Assembly: GCF_029852145.1 (NCBI RefSeq)
Contig: NC_079973.1
Coordinates: forward strand, 19,176,422-19,240,421
Reading direction: 5' to 3'
Length of the DNA stretch: 64,000 nucleotides
Source: Microplitis mediator
Taxonomy: Eukaryota > Arthropoda > Insecta > Hymenoptera > Braconidae
Notes under the pieces: model-generated
Database searches by the model: none
Told to the model about the DNA's origin: nothing
What the model saw: only the letters and a program-made list of their open reading frames with translations
Shown here: in pieces, positions 56,401 through 64,000 of the stretch
Position numbering within the stretch: the stretch's first letter is position 1
How the letters are laid out: every line of letters begins with the position of its first letter
Program-made: the position numbers and the translations under genes

Positions 56401-58868
56401 GGAGAAAGGAACGGCCAATTTGGATGATTGAGAGTACAGTAATGAATGATGGAACTGAAGTTGATGCCAGTGCTAATCAAGACAGTATTCTCGATAAAGC
56501 CGCTGCTACCGCGACAACTATTACGACATCGACAAATAATAAACAGGGCGATGATATCATGTCTGTACTACTGGCTCATGAAAAGAAAGGCAGTAACAAC
56601 AGTGCTGCTAATGCCGTTAAAAGTGTTCTTCCGCAAGAATCTAGTGATAGTAGTGATAACGAAGATGCGGGTGACATGCAAGCTATTGATACTGGTTTGT
56701 ATTTTTTATTAAATTTTTCTAACAAAACTAGTATTATCATCATTTCGTGTTACTGATTCCAAAAGGACTTATATTTTTATACACCCTTTTGGCTTTAGAA
56801 ATTTTTTTCCAATTTTCAGTTTTAGAAGAAGTCTACCATATGATTACACGAAGAAAATTTTATTATACTATCTACAATACTAAATTTTCAATTTCAATTA
56901 TTTGAAATGGTAGGAAAATTTTTCAGTGGTAAAATAATTAATTTTACCATTGAGAATTATAACAGTAACGATTGATGGTGGTGACGATTACTATCGAAGA
57001 TGCTAATTGTAACTATCAAAGATTATAATTGTTACAATCGATGATGGTGACCGTTACCATTCAAGGTTGTAAAAATTCTGGAACAAAAAATAGGATGAAT
57101 TTATATAAATTTAAATCCTTTATTTACATCCATACTTTAGCCATGCACATTTTGTCCTTTCATTAATTAAAATAAGTAACTATACAATCGTTTAAGTCCG
57201 AATATAATAAAAATTTCCAAATATTGGAGCTGTTATTAATCACTTTAAATGATTGGGTATGATCATCAAAATAGCAACCATCCAAGTATTGATTATCTTA
57301 GTGATAAGGAAAACTTTATCATCATCGATAATCAGGATTTTTTTCACACCATAAAATAATGGAGCATCATTTGATCTGTAACGCCGATATTTAAATTCTT
57401 TATTAGTTTAGACAGTAATTATTATTTAGGCTGATGGTAACTATTAACATCAGGTTATTAAGAATTACGATCCCAAATAGCCAGTTGAGCTCAACCAACA
57501 GTCAAATTAAAGCAAATATTTCACGTATACGTGAGATCAAAAATTGACTTCAACGAGAACTCTCTAAATGATCAACATTTCAACTCAAAAGTTGATATGA
57601 AAAATTTGACATCTCGATGATTTCTAGTACGCATAAAAAATTTCATTTCAAACTTTCGCTCTCTCCCACACGTAAAATTACACATAAACTTGATGTAAAA
57701 TAGTAGTTTTCATTTTACGTCAAATTTATATGTTATTTTACGTAGGGTAGAGGTACCATTTTTGGTGAGTTTAGGGCTAATTTTGGACACGTGAAAAATT
57801 TAAATAAATTAATTCGTAAAAGACACAATAGGATAATTAATTTTTTAAATGTGTTTAGAAACACTTTTGTCCCACTATTAAAATGGAAATTTTATTTTAC
57901 TATTTTGTATTAATTAAAATAAAGTATTAAATGTCCAAAAATGGAGCAGTGGCCACAAATGGTACCTCGACCCTATAAGAGAGCTAAAATGTTGAACTTA
58001 AATTTTTTATATATACTGTGCGTCATCGAGATGTCAAAAGTTTCATTTTAATTCCCGAGCTGAAACACGGTTTTATGGGATGTTAATAATAGTTATAATT
58101 AGTTAAGATATTAAAAGTTATAATTTCTGATTATCATCAATAATTGTAGATTTTACCATGTAAAGATGATAACTTTAGTATCACGACTTTTGACCCGCAG
58201 ACAAAATACCCGAAAATTAAAATACCCACGACAAAATACCCGTAAACTAAACTACTTGCGACAAAATACCCTCTCCGAAAAACTTTTCATTTTTGATTAT
58301 TTGACAATAAAAGCTGTTCTTTCATTAAACATTTAGTCGTTTAGAGTTTGTCCTTCATTACTTTACCTACATCATTAAAAAATAGCCCCGTTAAAAAATA
58401 GCACAACACGATTACAAGCTTATGTGTTAATCTAAATGATTGTTTGTTTTTATAACTATCAGACGTTTGTTCAAAGGGTATTTTGTCGCAAGTATTTTGT
58501 TATGGGTCTCAGATCTATGGATATTATAGTTTGCGGGTATTTTTTCGAGGGTATTTTGGTTTGCGGGTATTTTGTCTGCAGGTCAATTGTTACGCAGCCC
58601 TAAAGCTGACAGGGCGTATAAAAATATGTCCTTTTAGAATTAGTAACGCAATGTCTTCCGTTATTAATTAATATTTCACAAATAAATTACAGGTGATATA
58701 GAAGTCATGGAGTCTGAAGATGATGATCTAGCACCAACAGTAAGTGTAGGCGGTAAAACAATTGCTATTACTGACGTCAATGATACTCTGATAGCTGAAA
58801 TGACACCCGCTGAAAAAGAAGCATACATCCAAACTTATCAAGAGCACTATTCAGACATGTACGATTGA
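53422..58868 (+). CDS. TfIIEalpha: General transcription factor IIE subunit 1 (TFIIE-alpha)
   Basis: Large subunit of TFIIE, which joins the RNA polymerase II preinitiation complex and recruits and regulates TFIIH during promoter opening. Six exons: 53422-53548, 55345-55511, 55615-55743, 55813-56039, 56258-56694, 58693-58868. All junctions are GT-AG with matching phase, giving about 420 residues, the usual size. The N-terminal winged-helix domain contains SLKQLARLVVRGFYSVEDVLI and DDICELLKFERKMLRAKIS. A C4 zinc ribbon follows, with Cys130 and Cys133 (CTNC) and Cys154 and Cys157 (CTFC). Downstream are the LKPLW-type helix (QLQPLWILLHEVEGIKL), a low-complexity middle and an acidic C-terminal region (ESEDDDLAP) ending TYQEHYSDMYD. 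Introns 1, 4 and 5 hold MITE-type insertions. It is convergent with arrestin, with 968 bp between the stops. Confidence 0.93.
53965..54226. mobile_element. MITE, 'GGATTTCTTG' family, in TFIIE-alpha intron 1
   Basis: Begins 'acaaaaaacaaggattc', contains AAGAAATTTTTTGCATTGTG and 'aattgaaaacaaaaattt', and ends 'aagaaattctttttttctga'. Degenerate ends. Confidence 0.5.
56070..56201. mobile_element. MITE, 'GGATTTCTTG' family, in TFIIE-alpha intron 4
   Basis: Ends ATACAGAAAAAAAGGTTTTT and AAGAAATCCTTTTTGTCTAT. It makes up more than half of the 218-bp intron, starting about 30 bp after the donor and ending about 55 bp before the acceptor. Confidence 0.6.
57745..57980. mobile_element. MITE with TAGGGT(C)GAGGTACCATTT ends in TFIIE-alpha intron 5
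   Basis: Left end GTAGGGTAGAGGTACCATTT and right end AAATGGTACCTCGACCCTA are inverted copies. The right half matches 7022-7142. Confidence 0.65.
58195..58588. mobile_element. Inverted-repeat element with GACAAAATACCC words
   Basis: Left half repeats 'gacaaaatacccg' with CCCGCAGACAAAATACCCG at the edge. The right half has the complements, ending CGGGTATTTTGTCTGCAGG. In TFIIE-alpha intron 5. Related words at 63915-63965 mark the start of another copy running off the window. Confidence 0.65.
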
Positions 58869-58943
58869 AAATTATCCTCGGTAATTAATTTTATATCCAA
58901 AACTGTTAAATTAATCAATCAATCATGTGTATTATTTTGTATA

Positions 58944-58949
58944 AATAAA
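58944..58949 (+). terminator. Poly(A) signal of TFIIE-alpha
   Basis: AATAAA about 75 nt after the stop codon. Confidence 0.55.
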
Positions 58950-59836
58950 ACCTTTGTTTTCTTTTTTTCGTAATCAAATACAGTTATTTTAAAAGTTAAA
59001 ATTTTAAATATAAATTCTACAGGTGAATAAAATAAAGTAAATCTTATTAAAATATTTTTAATTATTTATTATTCAACATTTTATTGTTCAGGACAATCGC
59101 AACTCAACAATATAAGGAAATACCATATTATTGTTAAACTAAACGATTAATATTCATAAATATTAATAACAATAGTATTAAATAAATAAAATAATTAAAT
59201 AAAGATTGTAGTCACTTCTGGAGAAACGGGAAAAATATTTTTTTTTTAAACTTAAAAATATAATAATTATTAACGAATAATCTTACTTTACTTTTTTTTT
59301 TTTTGTCTTAATAACTGAGTTTCTACCCGACCACCACTATCGAGTAGAAACTCTAAGACAATAAATAAGTATTATTTTTTAATAAATATTTTTTCTCTTT
59401 TTTTGTTCATTTTTTTTTTTTTTTTTTTTTTCATCAAAGTTCTTCCATTAAAGTTTTATAATATAATTTGTATTTATTTTAATCCTTTGCAATCGACCTT
59501 GTTTTATATTTATATTATAGATTTTTTTTTGTATTCTTCGATCTTGTTTCCTCTTCATACTTAAGTTTTTTTTTTTTTTGAAAGGCTTCATCACTAATAA
59601 TCTTATCTAACTGCTCTGAGAGGATTTCCAACAACTCTCGATTAAGCACCACGCGAGCAGTAGCACACGATAAATATTTTTCGATAATAAAAATAGATAA
59701 ATTCAATTAATTACAATCCAATATAACAAAAAAAATGTATGTATATCTTTACTAATTGAGAGTAATTGTTCCCTTTCAGAGTAATTAGATAGCACCAGCA
59801 TTAAAGTACAGTTGTTATTAAATTATCCAATAAAAT
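58950..59836. other. Convergent intergenic spacer with homopolymer runs
   Basis: AT-rich sequence between the TFIIE-alpha poly(A) signal and the arrestin stop. Notable are a T run at 59410-59431 and an inverted pair, 'gagtttctacccga' and 'tcgagtagaaactc', near 59310-59355. No gene supported; it should include the arrestin 3' UTR. Confidence 0.45.
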
Positions 59837-62800
59837 TTATTCTGGCTCGTTAAGACGTAATCGTGCAAAATCTTCGAAGACGATGTTGTCATCGTCATCA
59901 TTTGCGTAGCATGAATTTTCATAACGTGCACGGTCGATACTTTTTGATTTTTTGAGATTTGCCTTCTCCCTTTCGGCATTTTCTGGCGCCGGGTGCATCA
60001 GTTTGAATGGCACGTCGGTTATCAGTTCACCGCCCAATGTACCGCAATTTAATTTAACGCGTATTGAGTATGAAATTATTATACCTAGAGATTCTGCGGG
60101 ACATTTACCCTCAGCTGCCATTGTTGAAGACGCCAAATTTACATCATCGTCCTGTTTATTAAATAATATTTATTATTATTAATATTAGTTTTCATGTCTT
60201 CTAAGCTGGCATTTAGAGTTTAAATGGCTGTTTAGTCAATCAAAACAAGCTAATTTTAGATTACTGATGTAAAATTTAATGGGTTGAAAACTACCAATTT
60301 CTTCATTACAGCAGAAAACGTTTAGTATCGAAACGAAAAATTAGATTCTAACACAATAATGATTACAAGTCATTCAAATTAACTAAATCAGCAGTTATTT
60401 GATCTTAAATTGTCTCTTTTCAACTGGCTCCAGACATTTAAACTCTATGAAAAATATTGGGTGACATCCCAAGTAGCACACTTGACTTAGTGACATTTAT
60501 GAGACGAAAGTTTTGAGGCTGTTTTTTGACCTATCAAGGCATCAAAATATTGACAAAACAATCAGAAATTTATGTTGCCGAAATCAAAAAACTTGACACA
60601 AGTGACGACAAAACATTAAAGTATAAATAATGGGCAAAAAAGTCATCTAAACGATTTTTAACTTCCCGCTATAAAAATTGAAAATTTTCAAAAAAAAGGT
60701 CCGATTTTCATTTCCGGGTGGACGTCCGGCCGTGTGTGTGTAAACTTTTTTTGTCCGACGAAATCCTTGGAACGAATCAACCGATTTAAAATTTTTTTTC
60801 AAGTTTTTGTTGCATAACTCGTAAATCGCTCGACCGATTTGTTTCAAAGTTTAATCAAATCCAAGTCTCAACCAACTTTTTCGATTGCCGCAAAGCAAAT
60901 CGGTCGATTTGTTCCGAAGATGTCGTCAGACAACTCGCAGAGCTCAAAACTTTACCAATAATTTCTCTGAGCTCAAAGACAGTTGGAAGTTTTGGGGTTG
61001 GCCCACCGTTTAACCATTTTTCGGATTTTTTAAAGTGAAATGACTATCTTAGAATGGAAAAAAGAAGACCAATTTCCTATGATTCCTAGGACCAACATCT
61101 GTGAGACAAAACAAAATTAGTCTTGTCCTTTTAAAAGGCTTCTTTATGCCATCTTAAAGTTGTCTCTGTGCTATTTGGGATGGGATAAAACACAATTTCA
61201 AATTTTGTGTTTCACTTTCATCTGAAATCGTCTTGTTTCATCTCTTGTCACACAAAATACTACCTATGATATAATACATACTTTAAGATGTCCGTCAAGT
61301 GCAATTCCACGACGATCTTTATTACTGCTGGCCAGTGGCACAAGATAAAATTGTTTTGTAAAATTAGCTCCAGGTGTTATCGGACAACCTTCGCGTGTTT
61401 CCAGACTTGCTACATTCCGAGAAAACTGAGAGTTTACCATTGTAACTTCACAGTGCTGCACTACAAACAGCTAAAATAAAATAAGGTAAGAAAAAGTAGT
61501 TAATTGTTTGTTGAAGTGCAAAATAATTTTTTTAATTTCAATACCTTAATATTTTTAACTGCTTTACGTGAATTGTTGGTAACGATAACATTAGCAGCTA
61601 TTTTTTCACCGTGATAGTAAATTTCTCTGTCAAGTGTAACTTCAAGATTTAGTTTACCATTGGAGAATGTAAAGCCCTTGGATACCAGAGAGCTTGGAAG
61701 TCTGCGTCCACGTGAAATTGGAGCAAACTGAAGTTTTTTAATCGCTAGAGCTACCGATGAACGTTTGTGTCCTTTGTCCTCTTCATTTTCACCGACAAAC
61801 ACTTTAACCGTATACTCAACTCCAAGTGGTTTTCCTTGATCGTCATCACCGGGTTGTAGTGTTACGGAGCTTGGCGAGTTGGGTGGGAAAACAAAATTAA
61901 ATGGGAAAGCATTCGGACCTAATTTTTTAAGCAAACGGTCTTGAATTGGTGTTGTCTCTTGTTTTTCTTTCTTCATCGGTATTATTTGATCTTTGGCAAT
62001 AACCATTTCCTTGCTAAATTTGACTCCCATGACTTCATCTTCCTCCCGACCATATCGGAATGTTGTAATAACCTTACGTACAATAAATTATTTTAAAAAA
62101 TATATTATAATTATTTTTTATTAGGGGTGTGCGAATAGTTCAAATCTACTAATTATTCGTATTGAATCGAATCGAATAATTCGAAAAATTTACGAGCTTT
62201 TACAAAATTTTCTTCTCAACGACTTAAAATTGTAGTTTTTTCCAATAATTCAAATTTTTGTCAGAGTTACAAATAGAGTTCAGACACGAATCTACGAAAA
62301 AATTAATTTTGATTACTTAAAAAAATAAGCTCTCTACACATAAAAAAAGGGTTTCTTGGCGCTAAAAAGTTTTACGTGTCCTAAGAAATTTTCTGCATTA
62401 TAAATTCAAAACGAAAATTTTCTTGCTTCAAGTCTAAGAAAATTTTTGTATTCAATCCATAGTGAAAAATTTTTCTTGCGCCAATAAATCCTTTTTTTCT
62501 GTGTAATAAATAAAAATTGAATATTTGAAAGCTGATCAAAATTTTCCCGACTTAAATCGAGGAATTTGAAAAGTTACTAATAATTCAAAAACTTTCGTAT
62601 AATTCTAAGGGTGCATTCAAAAATGCTCCTGCTCTAGATCTCGTTATGACAACACTTAAATAGAGCTAGAACTAGAGCATTTCGAATGCACCCTAAAATT
62701 GACGAATAATTCGAAACTTTTCAAGTAATTCGGAAATTCAAATCATTCGATTCTAACCCGATTCACACACCCCTAGTTTATATTAAATATAATATTTATA

Positions 62801-63062
62801 TTAACTTGGCCATAAACTCTACGTCCTTGAAGATAATCATTTTCAACAACAACTACACCATCAATTGGATCTACAAACTCAAGATGATCAATAAAGTCTC
62901 TTTTGCCGAGGTAGACTGTAACTTTTCCTGTGAATAATTACGTTAATTAAATAACTTCTAGATATTAATAATAAATAAACGTTAAAATAAATTACCATTT
63001 GGTGTTGTCTTTTTAAAAACTTTAACAGCCACGACGTAGGCCAGCAGCAGCAGTGGAAACAT
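59837..63062 (-). CDS. Arr2: Visual arrestin 2 (phosrestin-1 type)
   Basis: Photoreceptor arrestin, which binds phosphorylated or activated rhodopsin in the rhabdomere and ends signalling. Coding exons from 5' to 3' on the minus strand: 63062-62996, 62927-62806, 62072-61545, 61470-61282, 60151-59837. All are in phase and give about 406 residues. Recognisable arrestin blocks are VAVKVFKKTTPNG, TVYLGKRDFIDH, RYGREEDEVMGVKFSKE, KLGPNAFPF and PLGVEYTVKVFVGENEEDK. These are followed by RLPSSLVSKGFTFSNGKLNL, EVTLDREIYYHGEKI, NLASSTMAAEGKCP, LNCGTLGGELITDVPF and the tail DDDDNIVFEDFARLRL. The match to the Arr2 class is close throughout. One oddity: the codon normally ATG before VVAVKVF is TAC, and the only upstream in-frame start gives an extra MFPLLLLAY. 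Intron 2 (donor GTTAAT, weak) contains nested repeats. Confidence 0.93.
60655..61030. repeat. Dispersed repeat in arrestin intron 4
   Basis: Contains 'aacttcccgctataaaaatt', 'gtccggccgtgtgtgtg', 'gaaatccttggaacgaatc' and GAGCTC phrases, related to 45230-46380 and 42780-42905. No coding capacity. Confidence 0.5.
62336..62507. mobile_element. Nested MITE, 'GGATTTCTTG' family
   Basis: Ends ACACATAAAAAAAGGGTTTC and AAATCCTTTTTTTCTGTGTA, with AAGAAATTTTCTGCATTATA inside, as in 5172-5357. Confidence 0.6.
62608..62694. mobile_element. Nested 87-bp element with AGGGTGCATTC ends
   Basis: AGGGTGCATTCAAAAATGCTC and GAGCATTTCGAATGCACCCT are inverted copies; the centre 'tctagatctcgttatgac' separates them. 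Confidence 0.65.
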
Positions 63063-63152
63063 TTGGCTAGCGGTAAATAAAAACTTGAAGAATTAGTATA
63101 CCAAAGTTTGTATCCCGCCCAGAAGTGACAATTTTCAAAGCTTAAACATCTC

Positions 63153-63161
63153 CTTCATATA
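63153..63161 (-). promoter_or_regulatory. Possible TATA box of arrestin 2
   Basis: On the minus strand CTATATGAA lies about 95 nt before the predicted start codon and about 45 bp downstream of the RCSI-like site, a spacing typical of photoreceptor promoters. Confidence 0.35.
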
Positions 63162-63201
63162 GTACTCAAAAGGCTTCACCAATGAATCCATACGAATAAA
63201 C

Positions 63202-63212
63202 TAATTGAATTA
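63202..63212 (-). promoter_or_regulatory. RCSI/P3-like palindromic homeodomain site
   Basis: TAATTGAATTA matches the rhodopsin conserved sequence I consensus TAATYNRATTA, bound by Pax6 and K50/Q50 paired-type homeodomain dimers in insect photoreceptors. Its position 140 nt upstream of the arrestin ATG, just before a TATA-like box, fits a photoreceptor-specific promoter. Confidence 0.5.
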
Positions 63213-64000
63213 CTCTTATATAAATTTTTTTTTTAATAAGATTTAAAAAAACATGTATCATCTACTTAGCAGAATGTACTTTTATTCTCATCGTAACACC
63301 ACCTGATCGAATCAGTATTCAGTATCCGACTCATCGTCTCGTCAATTTAAAGTGTTTTTAAAATATTTAAACCATTACGTCAACTATTACTTTGAATTAT
63401 GTAAATAAAAACTTTGTTTTCATCTGAGGAATTTTTTTTTTGTTATAAATTTAAAATGATTGCCTTTAAAAATGGACTAATTTAAAAAATGTGAACCGCG
63501 AAGTTTGGAAATTTCTTCAGAAATAAAAAATTTTTTGTTACTTATATGTAATAATTGTGCAATAATGTATGAAGAAATGAATATGAATACTAGATTTGAA
63601 TCTATTATTGTAAGGAAAGTTGTAAATCGATTATAAAACGGTGTCGTTGGTGTCATATGCAAATATGACCATTTAATATTTTAATTCATTACTAAATTAT
63701 TTCAAATGTATGAAGGGTGATAAAAATATTGTTTAAATAAAACTAGTAAAGTGAGAATTCATGTTTATAAAAGTTTTATGTTAACCTAGGATAAGATGTT
63801 TTAAATTAACGTGTCTGAAAAGGACCAATGGCTAGAAATCTATGCTTACTATTGACATATACACGAGCAAGTCCGTACGAGTCGTAGGTGGAAACCGATC
63901 GTGAATACGATTCCGTGCTTTTTGATCCCCGGACAAAATATCCCTGGGACAAAATATCTCTGATTACTTCTCTCAACACTAGAATTTTTGATAAAAAAAT
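63213..64000. other. Distal upstream region of arrestin 2
   Basis: AT-rich sequence without a supported gene. GACAAAATATCCC words near 63935-63960 resemble the left end of the 58195-58588 element and run toward the window edge. Confidence 0.35.

Larger units (their letters stand above)
62124..62777. mobile_element. Element with AGGGGTGTGCGAAT ends in arrestin intron 2, with two nested MITEs
   Basis: Outer inverted ends are TTAGGGGTGTGCGAAT and ATTCACACACCCCTA, followed inward by 'aattattcg..attcgaataattcg' words. Nested inside are a 'GGATTTCTTG' MITE (62336-62507) and a short element (62608-62694) with ends AGGGTGCATTC and GAATGCACCCT. Together they fill almost the entire intron. Confidence 0.65.

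Overview
The window looks like nuclear DNA of an insect. Introns are spliceosomal, the sequence is AT-rich, and it carries an insect visual arrestin, a Pitx-type homeobox exon and many short inverted-repeat transposons. Repeat density and gene types suggest a parasitoid wasp (Hymenoptera), but that is inference; no species can be named from the sequence alone.

Layout. 1-8891 has no recognisable exon and is probably intron or upstream sequence of the homeobox gene. 8892-9674 is the 3' coding exon of a Pitx/Ptx1 homologue (homeodomain helix 3, OAR motif). Its frame stays open past two in-frame TGA codons to a third TGA at 10371-10373, where base composition falls abruptly to AT-rich UTR. 12614-15406 (+) is a seven-exon secreted carboxylesterase with a complete catalytic triad but unusual active-site surroundings. 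15407-21129 holds only repeats and a few GC-richer islands. 21130-44377 (-) is a tandem cluster of three five-exon genes, each encoding signal peptide, short propeptide, astacin zinc-protease domain, CUB1 and CUB2. Intron phases are the same in all three and internal exon lengths are equal. Their introns are full of nested mobile elements, including a 2.9 kb DNA transposon carrying a transposase-like gene broken by one TAA, a 649-bp-arm foldback element and an element with a 101-bp tandem repeat. A truncated copy of the last astacin exon lies between genes B and C. 44380-53421 is gene-free apart from repeats and a LINE-like fragment. 53422-58868 (+) is TFIIE-alpha (six exons). 59837-63062 (-) is visual arrestin 2 (five coding exons), convergent with TFIIE-alpha, with a photoreceptor-type RCSI motif just upstream.

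The genes do not form one pathway. There is a developmental regulator, a basal transcription factor, a phototransduction regulator, and two secreted-enzyme loci (esterase and astacin cluster) that look like lineage-specific accessory genes. The best candidates for something undescribed are the double-TGA continuation of the Pitx frame, the altered start of the arrestin, the esterase with a GQSTG nucleophile elbow, and the nested element architecture inside the astacin cluster. Exon boundaries were worked out by hand from splice signals, phase and family similarity; no alignment or expression data were available.
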